NCBI GenBank assembly: GCA_964576265.1
Contig: CAZNVB010000087.1
Span: 1 to 9,109, forward strand
Direction of reading: 5' to 3'
DNA: 9,109 nucleotides
Source: CAZNVB01 sp964576265
Lineage (GTDB): Bacteria > Acidobacteriota > Aminicenantia > Aminicenantales > UBA8522
Positions 1-6,296 of the stretch are shown here, one piece after another. The notes under the pieces were generated by a model that saw nothing but the letters and a program-made list of their open reading frames with translations, did no database searches and was not told where the DNA came from. The position numbers and the translations under genes are program-made. Every line of letters starts with the position of its first letter. The stretch's first letter is position 1.

Positions 1-1726
1 GGAACCAGGTGCTCTGCACCTGGACCATGATCCGGTGTCCCTTCTTAAAGCTGTAGTTCTGGGAGTGGAGGTCGATCGTGACGGCGACGACTTCGTTCGG
101 CGGAATCGGCTCGGGCCGCTCGAAGCTCTTGCGGTAGCGGCCGCGGAAGACCTCGTTCGCCACCATCAGCTGATACCCGGCCATCCTCCAATCCTCCGGA
201 ATTTTTTCGGGGTAGACGTCGATCAGCTTGACGATCCAGTCGCTGTCGCTTCCGGTCGTCGAGGCAAAAAGATGGGCTTCGATCCGCCCGGCGATTGTGA
301 GATCCTCCTCGAGGACCGCGCTCTCCCAGCTCAGAACGTCCGGCCGGTCGTCGACAAAGCGCTGGTCTTCCACCAGCCAGGTCGGCCAGCCGGAGCCGGC
401 GGCGAAATACGTGGGCTCGACCGGGCGATGACGATAGGGCACGGGCCGGGCAGGGTCGGAGATGTAGCTGTCGAACGCCTCCTCTCCGGTGTCCTTCGGC
501 GCATCGAAAGAGAGCCGGCCGCCGGGCTGAAAATAAAGGTTCCGCTCGTCGATTTCGCTCTTGGGGGGCCATGAGGTCCAGGTCCTCCAGGTGTTCGTCC
601 CGGCTTCGAACGTCGTCGCTTCGGCCACGGGAAGCCCTCCGTTATCCTTGAGGAAGTGGGCGAACCAGGGCGCCTGAATCTTCTCCCGGAAATATCTGCT
701 CGTCGCGCTGCCGAATTTGACGCGGCCGAGCGCATCGCCCTCGGCCCGGCTCCAGCCGCCGTGGTTCCAGGGGCCAACGACCAGGAAATTCCGACCGTGA
801 TCGTCATGTTTCTCCAGGACCTCGTAAATTTTCAGCGGTCCGTAGAAATCTTCCTGGTCCCACCAGCCGGCGACGATCAGCGTCGGCACGCGGACGGCCG
901 TGAGATCAGGGACGATCGTCTGCCGCTTCCAGAACTCATCGTACGTCGGATGTGCGACGAAGTCGTTCCAGGTCGGAATCATCCCCTTCAAGTATTTGGC
1001 GTTGACGTTCGAGAGCGGCCCCAGGGCGAGATACCATTCGTAGGTGTCGTAGCGGTCGAACTCAAACGGCGCCTGCTCTTTTGATGTTTCCATCCGGGTG
1101 GAGTACTCGAATCCATAACTGAGCCGGAAGGCGCCGTTGTGGAAAAAGTCGTCGCCGAGCCACATGTCGGCCGGCGGCGCCTGCGGCGAGGCCGCTTTGA
1201 GCGCCGGATGGGGTTCGAGAAGCGCCATGGCCGTGAGCCAGCCGTCATAAGAGACGCCGAGCATGCCCACGCGGCCGCTGTTTCCGGGAACATTCTTCAC
1301 CAGCCAATCGATCGTATCGAAAGCGTCCGTCGCTTCGTCGGTGGAACCGGAATCTCGCGGATTTCTGCGGGGCCGGAGCATGACGAAAGAGCCCTCCGAT
1401 CCGTATTTTCCCCGAATATCTTGAAAGGCGAAGATATAGCCGTCATCGGCCAGTTCTTTATAGCTTCCTTTGAGTCTTTGCCCCGCGCCCGCAATGCCGT
1501 AGGGCGTTCGGCTGAAAACGATCGGCAGCGGTTCGGAAGTCCGGCGGGGAATGAAAATCACCGTGTGAAGCTTGATGCCGTCCCGCATCGGGATCATGAC
1601 TTCGCGGACATCGAATTCCCGGGCAGCCTCCTGTTTAAGCGGCTTGGATTCGAGACCCGGAATCCACCGGGCGAGACCGGCGACGACCAGAGCCGCAATC
1701 AGCAGGAAAAAGGCTTTTCGTTTCAT
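1..1726 (-). CDS. Secreted CocE/NonD-family hydrolase, probable alpha-amino acid ester hydrolase (partial, 3' end outside window)
   Basis: The frame is open without a stop from the ATG at 1726-1724 to the left edge (575 codons); the C-terminus is missing. Residues 1-19 form a signal peptide (KRK, then a hydrophobic run). The alpha/beta-hydrolase triad is clear: S159 in GVSYDGW, D290 in GWWDQED, H322 in GPWNHGG; Y76 in RTPYG is the likely oxyanion-hole tyrosine. Beyond the triad, D193 (in GDDFF), E292 and D293 fall at the spacings of the carboxylate cluster that binds the substrate alpha-amino group in alpha-amino acid ester hydrolases (Ser+34, Asp+2, Asp+3 in the Xanthomonas and Acetobacter enzymes). 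It therefore probably hydrolyses alpha-amino acid esters or amides outside the cytoplasm; Xaa-Pro dipeptidyl peptidase or cocaine-esterase-like activity is less likely. The C-terminal part matches the jelly-roll domain of the family. AAAGGA lies just upstream of the start. Divergent from the PfkB kinase. Confidence 0.93.
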   Translation of the reverse strand, partial: MKRKAFFLLIAALVVAGLARWIPGLESKPLKQEAAREFDVREVMIPMRDGIKLHTVIFIPRRTSEPLPIVFSRTPYGIAGAGQRLKGSYKELADDGYIFAFQDIRGKYGSEGSFVMLRPRRNPRDSGSTDEATDAFDTIDWLVKNVPGNSGRVGMLGVSYDGWLTAMALLEPHPALKAASPQAPPADMWLGDDFFHNGAFRLSYGFEYSTRMETSKEQAPFEFDRYDTYEWYLALGPLSNVNAKYLKGMIPTWNDFVAHPTYDEFWKRQTIVPDLTAVRVPTLIVAGWWDQEDFYGPLKIYEVLEKHDDHGRNFLVVGPWNHGGWSRAEGDALGRVKFGSATSRYFREKIQAPWFAHFLKDNGGLPVAEATTFEAGTNTWRTWTSWPPKSEIDERNLYFQPGGRLSFDAPKDTGEEAFDSYISDPARPVPYRHRPVEPTYFAAGSGWPTWLVEDQRFVDDRPDVLSWESAVLEEDLTIAGRIEAHLFASTTGSDSDWIVKLIDVYPEKIPEDWRMAGYQLMVANEVFRGRYRKSFERPEPIPPNEVVAVTIDLHSQNYSFKKGHRIMVQVQSTWF

Positions 1727-1753
1727 TTTTCTTTCCTTTCGGCCGATTCGGAG

Positions 1754-1786
1754 CTGACGCAAGACGATGTTCTGACCTTGCGTCAG
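1754..1786. promoter_or_regulatory. Perfect 10-bp inverted repeat, candidate operator or leader hairpin
   Basis: The left arm CTGACGCAAG (1754-1763) and right arm CTTGCGTCAG (1777-1786) are exact reverse complements separated by 13 bp. The arm centres are 23 bp apart, about two helical turns, as expected for a dimeric regulator binding one DNA face. The repeat covers roughly +1 to +32 of the predicted hydrolase transcript, a typical repressor position; in RNA it could also form a hairpin. A smaller competing pairing exists inside it: CTGAC at 1772-1776 with GTCAG at 1782-1786. The regulator is not encoded in the window. Confidence 0.6.
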
Positions 1787-1790
1787 GCAG

Positions 1791-1796
1791 AAAATA
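1791..1796 (-). promoter_or_regulatory. Promoter -10 box of the hydrolase gene
   Basis: Minus-strand TATTTT, 18 bp downstream of the TTGACA at 1815-1820. It matches four of the six consensus bases. The inverted repeat at 1754-1786 begins about 5 bp downstream of this box. Confidence 0.55.
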
Positions 1797-1814
1797 CCGC
1801 CGGCCGGATGAAAA

Positions 1815-1820
1815 TGTCAA
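1815..1820 (-). promoter_or_regulatory. Promoter -35 box of the hydrolase gene
   Basis: Read on the minus strand this is a perfect TTGACA. It is separated by 18 bp from a TATTTT -10 box at 1791-1796. The predicted start of transcription is near 1784, giving a leader of about 58 nt before the hydrolase ATG. This is a sigma70-like promoter by sequence only. Confidence 0.6.
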
Positions 1821-1828
1821 GGTGGAGG

Positions 1829-1858
1829 TTGAAACGGGGCCGGGCGCTGTGTTATACA
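1829..1858 (+). promoter_or_regulatory. Promoter of the PfkB kinase gene
   Basis: TTGAAA at 1829-1834 is followed after 18 bp by TATACA at 1853-1858 (TACAAT at 1855-1860 is an alternative -10). It reads toward the kinase and predicts a leader of about 70 nt. Its -35 box is only 8 bp from the -35 box of the opposing hydrolase promoter, so the two polymerases would sit back to back. Confidence 0.5.
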
Positions 1859-1934
1859 ATCTGGCGAGAAAAGATGCCGGAAATTCGGCCCGAACGCTCG
1901 AGAATGTCACGCCTGATTGAACGAGGCCGCCGCG

Positions 1935-2945
1935 ATGAATAAAGTCACCTGCGCCGGCATTCTGGTCGCCGATTTGATCGCCGCCGACCTGCCGCGTGTC
2001 TCTCCCCCCGGCGATATCACCTTCACCCCGCGAGGCATCGGAATTCATATCGGCGGGCATGCCGCCAATGTCTCCGCGGACTTAATGGGCTTAGGGATGA
2101 AGAGGGGAGAAGTGAACTGCATCGGCGCGGTGGGAAAAGATATTTTTGGCTCCTTTTTCGAGCAGGCTCTGGCCCGGTCTCGGGTCACGACGCGGCTCCA
2201 ATGGACGTCCGGCGCTCTCACCTCCGTCGATCTTATCCTCGTCGTCAAGGGGGAAGACCGCCGCTATCACTGTCATATGGGGGCGAATTCGCTCCTCGAT
2301 CCGGATTTTGTTCTCCGGTCGGTGCGTCGGGACCCGCCGCTCGTTTTCTATGCCGGGGGAGCCGGGTTGATGTCCGGGTTCGATCGCCATCTGGCTCGTG
2401 TCCTGAAAGAGGTCAAAAAGCTCGGCCCGGTGACCTTTGTCGACCCGGTCCGGCCTCATGACGGGAGCTGGGATTTCCTGCGGCAAGCGCTGAAGTGGAC
2501 GGATATCTTCCACTGCAATGACCTCGAAGCCAAGAGCCTGACCGAGCAGGCCGAGCTGAAGGATGCCGTCCGGTCGCTCCTTAGATCCGGCCCCAAAATT
2601 GTGCTCGTCAGCCAGGGAAAAGACGGGGTCACGGCCGCAGTCTCCGGGCGTCTGGTCTCGCTTGCGGCTTTTCGGGTTGAGACGCTCGACCCAACAGGGG
2701 CGGGCGACGCCTTTTGCGCCGGTTTCATCCGCCAGGCGGTCAAAAAGTTCGTTCGTTCGGGCTCCCGCCGGCTGGACTGGAGAGACAGCGACTTGGCGGA
2801 GGCGTTGCTCGAGGCCGAGGCGGCCGGCGCGGCCTGCGTCACGGGCATCGGGACAACCTCGGCCGTGACCGCAGGAAATGTCCGGCGCCTCGTGGCCGCC
2901 CAAGGAGCGGAGGTCTTAAAGAGCCTGAAAATCGAACCTCTGTAA
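1935..2945 (+). CDS. PfkB/ribokinase-family carbohydrate kinase
   Basis: A 336-residue protein of usual length for the PfkB family, predicted to be a cytoplasmic enzyme that moves phosphate from ATP to a sugar or nucleoside hydroxyl. The N-terminal glycine-rich substrate motif is at about residues 38-54 (HIGGHAANVSADLMGLG). The C-terminal signature DPTGAGDAFCAGF spans 252-264, with GAGD at 255-258 forming the anion hole and D258 as catalytic base. DGSWDFLRQ and the following FHCNDLEAKSL (192-202) fit the N-x-x-E type region of the family. I chose the ATG at 1935 because GAGG lies 8 bp upstream and the first beta strand follows at once; a TTG at 1917 in the same frame has no ribosome binding site. 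The substrate cannot be read from the sequence; ribose, fructose, adenosine and other sugars are all possible. Confidence 0.93.
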   Translation: MNKVTCAGILVADLIAADLPRVSPPGDITFTPRGIGIHIGGHAANVSADLMGLGMKRGEVNCIGAVGKDIFGSFFEQALARSRVTTRLQWTSGALTSVDLILVVKGEDRRYHCHMGANSLLDPDFVLRSVRRDPPLVFYAGGAGLMSGFDRHLARVLKEVKKLGPVTFVDPVRPHDGSWDFLRQALKWTDIFHCNDLEAKSLTEQAELKDAVRSLLRSGPKIVLVSQGKDGVTAAVSGRLVSLAAFRVETLDPTGAGDAFCAGFIRQAVKKFVRSGSRRLDWRDSDLAEALLEAEAAGAACVTGIGTTSAVTAGNVRRLVAAQGAEVLKSLKIEPL

Positions 2946-3097
2946 TTTGCCGGATTCCCCGGTTGAAGGATTGAAGAAGGGGAGGCCGGGAATCGATCCG
3001 CCCTGCAGAAGAGACGGCTTGCCCCAAACGGCGGAAAGTGGAAAAAATTGTCGAAACATGGTAGATTTTGAAGTCCTTCGACAGGAGTGATCCGGGT

Positions 3098-3173
3098 GGG
3101 CGGTTAGCTCAGCTGGGAGAGCGCGGCGTTCGCAACGCTGAGGTCGGGGGTTCGAGTCCCCTACCGTCCACCA
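3098..3173 (+). tRNA. tRNA-Ala, anticodon CGC
   Basis: A complete 76-nt cloverleaf including the encoded CCA (3171-3173). The acceptor stem pairs 3098-3104 with 3163-3169 and contains the G3-U70 wobble (3100 with 3167) that is the main alanine identity element; the discriminator is A3170. The D arm is 3107-3122, the anticodon stem 3124-3128 with 3136-3140, and the anticodon CGC is at 3131-3133, reading GCG. The T arm is 3146-3162 with loop TTCGAGT. I see no convincing promoter upstream: only a weak TAGATT at 3062-3067 without a good -35 box. Confidence 0.97.
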
Positions 3174-3186
3174 TCGCAAGAGTTCA

Positions 3187-3903
3187 ATGGTCCATCGAGA
3201 AGTCATTCTTTTGGCGGGAACTGCGGCCACGATCGGTTTCGTCCATACGGTGTTGGGGCCCGATCACTATCTGCCGTTCATCGTCATCAGCCGGGCCAGA
3301 CATTGGCGGCTTTCCAAGACGCTGTGGATTTCGGCGTTCTGCGGGTTAGGTCACGTCCTGAGCTCCGTCGTGCTGGGTTTCATCGGCATCGGCCTGGGAA
3401 TGGCCGTTTCCCGGCTCGAGCGGGTTGAATCCTGGCGTGGCGGCCTAGCCGCCTGGCTGCTCATCGGCTTCGGTCTTGCCTATTTCGTCTGGGGCCTCTG
3501 GATAGCGATCAAGAAAAAGCGGCATTCCCATCCCCACCTCCATCTCGGACACGAGGAACACGAGCACGAACACGCCCACGAAGACGGCCATTATCATCTC
3601 CATGAGCGATCGGGGAAAAAAGCTCTGACGCCCTGGGTTCTTTTTATCATTTTTGTTTTCGGTCCCTGCGAACCGCTCATCCCGCTCCTCATGTACCCGG
3701 CGGCCAAGCACAGCGCGCTCGGCGTGATTCTGGTGACGGTGACGTTCGGCCTGGCGACCATCGGGACGATGCTTGTCCTCATCTCTCTTTCCTCTTGGGG
3801 CTTGAGCCTCCTGCGGCTGGGAAAACTGGAACGCTACGCCCACGCTCTCGCCGGGGCGATGATCCTGATCTCCGGGCTGTGCGTCCAATTCCTGGGCTTA
3901 TGA
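3187..3903 (+). CDS. NicO/UreH-like membrane protein with His-rich loop, probable nickel/cobalt or related metal transporter
   Basis: A 238-residue membrane protein with about six hydrophobic helices (roughly 5-25, 46-74, 86-108, 147-169, 177-203, 217-237). Helix 1 carries H20-TVLGPDH27, resembling the HxxxPDH metal-site motif of NicO/RcnA/UreH transporters; H56 (GLGHVLSS) and the GPCEPLIP motif at 159-166 also lie in or beside helices. Between helices 3 and 4 a hydrophilic loop holds 12 histidines in 27 residues (113-139), a likely Ni, Co, Zn or Cu ligand. The likely role is movement of a transition metal across the inner membrane; direction and metal are not determined, and databases may label such proteins TauE/SafE-like. 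The ATG lies 13 bp after the tRNA CCA with only a weak AAGAG upstream. The TGA overlaps the next ATG by 4 bp. Confidence 0.8.
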   Translation: MVHREVILLAGTAATIGFVHTVLGPDHYLPFIVISRARHWRLSKTLWISAFCGLGHVLSSVVLGFIGIGLGMAVSRLERVESWRGGLAAWLLIGFGLAYFVWGLWIAIKKKRHSHPHLHLGHEEHEHEHAHEDGHYHLHERSGKKALTPWVLFIIFVFGPCEPLIPLLMYPAAKHSALGVILVTVTFGLATIGTMLVLISLSSWGLSLLRLGKLERYAHALAGAMILISGLCVQFLGL

Positions 3904-4406
3904 AATTTGTCGTCGACGGAATGCTGGGAAAACTCGCCAAGTGGCTGAAGATTCTCGGGTTTGACGTCGTCTTTCTGAACCGGGCCTCGGACGCCGATCT
4001 CCTGAGCTCCGCCCGGAGAGAAAAAAGGATTCTCCTGACAAGAGACCATCGGCTCTTCGCGTCGGCCGGGAAATCCCGGGCCCTGCTCGTGGCGAGCGAA
4101 AAGTGGCCCGAGCAACTTGCCCAGGTCCTCGATGCGTTCGGGCTCCGGTCGGCCGTGAGGCCGTATTCGCGCTGCCTGAATTGCAATGCCCGCCTCCGAC
4201 GGCTTCCCCGTGAGAGAGCCCGGAATCTGGTCGCGCCGTTCGTCTCGGAACGCGCCTCTTCTTTCGCCATCTGTCCCCATTGCGGCCGGGTTTTCTGGCC
4301 GGGAACGCATTATGCGGACATGGAAGCCCGAATTCGGGAAATCTTCCGAACCGGAGCGGCGGCCGGCAAGGAGGCAAGGGTCAAAACGGGGAAGGCGAAG
4401 CGATGA
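3900..4406 (+). CDS. Mut7-C family PIN-like RNase domain protein with zinc ribbon
   Basis: A 168-residue protein. The start is the ATG at 3900, which overlaps the preceding stop as ATGA; the frame extends further upstream to 3795 but there it only shadows the transporter gene. Residues 1-65 match the Mut7-C PIN-like fold: FVVDGMLGKLAKWLKILGFD with D6 as first acidic residue, D31 and D33, and LLTRDH with D49. A zinc ribbon follows with C92-x2-C95 and C125-x2-C128, then the VFWPGTHY motif at 131-138 typical of these proteins. Family members are predicted metal-dependent ribonucleases; the RNA target is unknown. The tail after about 150 is basic and probably disordered. Tight coupling to a metal-transport gene is notable but may be only operon convenience. 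Confidence 0.88.
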   Translation: MKFVVDGMLGKLAKWLKILGFDVVFLNRASDADLLSSARREKRILLTRDHRLFASAGKSRALLVASEKWPEQLAQVLDAFGLRSAVRPYSRCLNCNARLRRLPRERARNLVAPFVSERASSFAICPHCGRVFWPGTHYADMEARIREIFRTGAAAGKEARVKTGKAKR

Positions 4407-4457
4407 ATCTTTCTCGTCTGCCGATCGTATATATGGATGATCTTGAAAGGTTCGCCT

Positions 4458-4464
4458 AAGGAGG
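4458..4464 (+). promoter_or_regulatory. Perfect Shine-Dalgarno sequence of the YbjQ-family gene
   Basis: AAGGAGG ends 6 bp before the ATG at 4471, the strongest ribosome binding site in the window. It suggests high expression of this small protein relative to its neighbours. A TATATA at 4428-4433 might be a -10 box giving this gene its own promoter, but no good -35 box accompanies it. Confidence 0.8.
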
Positions 4465-4470
4465 AAAGCG

Positions 4471-4800
4471 ATGCTCATTCTGACAACGCCGACCATCGAA
4501 GGGAAAAAGATCAGGTCCTACCTCGGGCTGGTGAGCGGCGAGGCCATCATGGGAGCCGACATTTTCAAGGACTTGTTCGCCGGCATCCGGAACATCGTCG
4601 GCGGCCGTTCGGCCGCCTATGAAAAAGAACTCAGACGGGCCAAAGAAATTGCTCTCGACGAGATGCGCGAAAACGCCGCGGGCCTGGGAGCCAACGCGGT
4701 CATCGGCGTCGACCTGGATTACGAGACGATCAACCCCGGCCAGGCCGGGAACATGTTGATGGTCAGCGCCTCCGGAACGGCCGTCGTTTATGAAGAATAG
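4471..4800 (+). CDS. YbjQ/UPF0145 family protein (DUF74, putative heavy-metal-binding)
   Basis: A 109-residue protein of normal length for the YbjQ/UPF0145 family. Recognisable blocks are LTTPTIEGKKIRSYLGLVSGEAIMG (from residue 4), a central helix with Y50, E51 and RAKEIALDEM at 56-65, then GANAVIGVDLDYE (73-85) and a final strand reading MVSASGTAVVY. The family forms pentameric rings related to dodecin-like or heavy-metal-binding folds; its biochemical role is not established and no cysteines are present to suggest tight metal binding. It has no signal peptide and should be cytoplasmic. The following membrane-protein gene starts 15 bp after its stop, so the two are likely co-transcribed. Confidence 0.9.
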   Translation: MLILTTPTIEGKKIRSYLGLVSGEAIMGADIFKDLFAGIRNIVGGRSAAYEKELRRAKEIALDEMRENAAGLGANAVIGVDLDYETINPGQAGNMLMVSASGTAVVYEE

Positions 4801-4815
4801 GAAGGGAGAGAGACG

Positions 4816-5181
4816 ATGGAGCGCCATGTTCAACTTATTTCCATCCTCTGGATCATCTATGGAATTCTGGGTCTTGCCTTCGCCTTTCTCGTTTTTCTTG
4901 TCCTTTTCGGGATTTCGCTCATCCCGGGCATGGGAACTATCGCTCCCGGGATTCTAAGAATTGTCGCCTGGGTGGGGAGCCTCTTTTTCATGGCCATCTC
5001 TCTGCCTCAGATCATCGGAGGCATCGGCTTGATAAAGCACCAGGAATGGGGGCGGATTCTCATCCTCATCGTTTCCTTCTTCCACCTGCTTTCCTTCCCT
5101 CTCGGTACGGCGCTGGCGATTTATTCGTTGGTCATTCTGCTCAAGGAAGAAACGGCCGGGCTGTTCAGGCCCGCCGCCTGA
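4816..5181 (+). CDS. Small integral membrane protein of unknown function
   Basis: A 121-residue, strongly hydrophobic protein with three or four membrane segments (about 8-36, 44-72, which may be two, and 80-108). Conserved-looking features are LPQIIGGIGLIKHQEWGR (63-80), which probably forms a cytoplasmic turn, and the C-terminal IYSLVILLKEETAGLF, a pattern I associate with many uncharacterised small membrane proteins. I recognise no catalytic or ligand-binding motif. The ribosome binding site GAAGGGAGAG lies 5 bp before the ATG and the gene follows the YbjQ-family gene by 15 bp, so they form one unit. A partnership with that protein is possible but unproven. The stop codon lies inside the stem of the downstream terminator. 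Confidence 0.8.
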   Translation: MERHVQLISILWIIYGILGLAFAFLVFLVLFGISLIPGMGTIAPGILRIVAWVGSLFFMAISLPQIIGGIGLIKHQEWGRILILIVSFFHLLSFPLGTALAIYSLVILLKEETAGLFRPAA

Positions 5182-5219
5182 AGATATCGTCCGGTTCGCT
5201 TTCCAGACGGCGGATTTTT
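5171..5219 (+). terminator. Probable Rho-independent terminator ending the tRNA-transporter-membrane protein unit
   Basis: CCGCCGCCTG (5171-5180) pairs with CAGACGGCGG (5204-5213) in a 10-bp, GC-rich stem with one C-A mismatch, followed at once by ATTTTTC. The loop is long (23 nt) and may contain a second small stem. The stem includes the first two bases of the stop codon of the membrane-protein gene. A new promoter follows about 50 bp later, which fits a transcription-unit boundary. Confidence 0.55.
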
Positions 5220-5268
5220 CCCCCTTCTTCGAAGGAGTGCAGGAGAGGCGATAAGGACCGAAGTCGCC

Positions 5269-5297
5269 TTGAAAAGAGGCTGGCAATCTCATATAAT
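5269..5297 (+). promoter_or_regulatory. Strong sigma70-like promoter of the TPR-epimerase-nitrilase unit
   Basis: TTGAAA at 5269-5274 and a perfect TATAAT at 5292-5297 are separated by the ideal 17 bp. Transcription should start near 5304, giving a leader of about 57 nt before the ATG at 5361. This is the best promoter match in the window. Confidence 0.75.
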
Positions 5298-5323
5298 CAA
5301 GCTTCATTCATGAGTATTCGAGA

Positions 5324-5345
5324 GCATGGATTCGGCATGGATTCG
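5324..5345 (+). repeat. Perfect 11-bp tandem duplication in the leader
   Basis: GCATGGATTCG occurs twice with no gap (5324-5334 and 5335-5345), just upstream of the Shine-Dalgarno GGGAG at 5349-5353. Each copy contains an ATG; the second (5337) is in frame with the TPR protein, the first is not. It may be a simple slippage product. Confidence 0.8.
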
Positions 5346-5360
5346 AACGGGAGATTTATA

Positions 5361-6296
5361 ATGAAAAGAATTTTTATCGGGGCTCTCGGCGTCTTATTCG
5401 TTTTTTCCGCGCTTTTCTTCGCCCAGGTCCAGGGAAGAGCCCGGCTCAGGGGGATCGTTTACGACGATGAAACCGGCCAGCCGCTCGCCGGCGTGACGGT
5501 CAAGCTTTATAACGATTCCGTCGCGGCTTATTATCTTCCTCATCCGGTGACGGATAAGGAAGGAAAATGGGGCGCGTTTTATATCCGGACCGGCCGGTGG
5601 GACCTCGAGTTCGAGAAAGTCGGCTACGCCACCCAGAAACTCAGCTACAATGTCGCTTTCGCCGCACCGGGGAATCGTGAAGAACCTCTTGTCGTCCGCC
5701 TTCGGATCATCAAAGGGCTGGTCATCGAGAACAAGGTCGTCGACGGAGTGAACAGAGGAAACAAGCTCTATGCCGAGAAAAAATACGATGAAGCCCGGGC
5801 TGTTTTTGAAGAAATCCTGACCCAAAATCCCGAGGTCTATGTCTTGAACAAGAATATCGGCAATTGCTACTTCGCCCTCGAGAAATACGACCAGGCCATC
5901 GAATCCTACATGAAAGTTTACGAGAAGCAGCCCGAGCAGCCGGATATTCTGATCGCCATCGCCAACGCCTATAACAATGCCGGGAAAAAGGAAGAAGCGG
6001 CGGAATGGTATAAAAAAATCCGCTTCGAGGATATTCGGGATATCGATACCGCCTATAACGCCGGAGTCATTTTCTTCAACTCCGGCAACCCGGCGGAGGC
6101 CGCTCCATATTTCAAGAAAGCGGTCGAGCTCGACGGGCAGTTTGCCGACGGCTATTTTCAGCTCGGGATGTCCTCGGTGGCGATGAACAACACCGAGGAG
6201 GCGATTGCCGCCCTGAAAAAGTTTCTCGAGCTCGCCCCCGATTCCCCACAAGCGCCGACGGCCAAATCCATTCTCGAGGCGCTGACCAAGAAATGA
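5361..6296 (+). CDS. Exported carboxypeptidase-regulatory-like and TPR-repeat protein
   Basis: A 311-residue protein. Residues 1-25 are a signal peptide (MKR, hydrophobic core 5-20, likely cleavage after FFA or VQG), so it should act in the periplasm or at the surface. Residues 27-115 form a carboxypeptidase-regulatory-like beta sandwich: RLRGIVYDDETGQPLAGVTV, a VTDKEGKW turn, and the characteristic WDLEFEKVGYA strand. About five TPR units follow (roughly 129-158, 163-192, 195-220, 229-259, 263-293), making a protein-binding scaffold. There are no catalytic residues; an adaptor or anchoring role is likely. I chose the ATG at 5361 because GGGAG lies 7 bp upstream and the signal peptide then sits at the terminus; in-frame ATGs at 5310 and 5337 lack ribosome binding sites. 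The stop overlaps the next ATG by 4 bp. Confidence 0.9.
   Translation: MKRIFIGALGVLFVFSALFFAQVQGRARLRGIVYDDETGQPLAGVTVKLYNDSVAAYYLPHPVTDKEGKWGAFYIRTGRWDLEFEKVGYATQKLSYNVAFAAPGNREEPLVVRLRIIKGLVIENKVVDGVNRGNKLYAEKKYDEARAVFEEILTQNPEVYVLNKNIGNCYFALEKYDQAIESYMKVYEKQPEQPDILIAIANAYNNAGKKEEAAEWYKKIRFEDIRDIDTAYNAGVIFFNSGNPAEAAPYFKKAVELDGQFADGYFQLGMSSVAMNNTEEAIAALKKFLELAPDSPQAPTAKSILEALTKK

Noticed and set aside
35..574. Plus-strand and other frames within 1-1726
   Set aside because: The minus-strand frame with the Ser-Asp-His triad covers the whole stretch; the others show no family features.
2953..2994. Imperfect stem GATTCCCCGG with CCGGGAATC after the kinase gene
   Set aside because: It has a bulge, a long loop and no T-tract, so it is not convincing as an intrinsic terminator.
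3161..3186. Possible integration (att) site at the tRNA 3' end
   Set aside because: I see no second copy of the tRNA 3' end and no integrase gene in the window.
3795..3899. Upstream extension of the Mut7-C frame to 3795
   Set aside because: It overlaps the transporter gene by more than 100 bp; the ATG at 3900 begins exactly at the conserved MKFVVDGMLGKL start.
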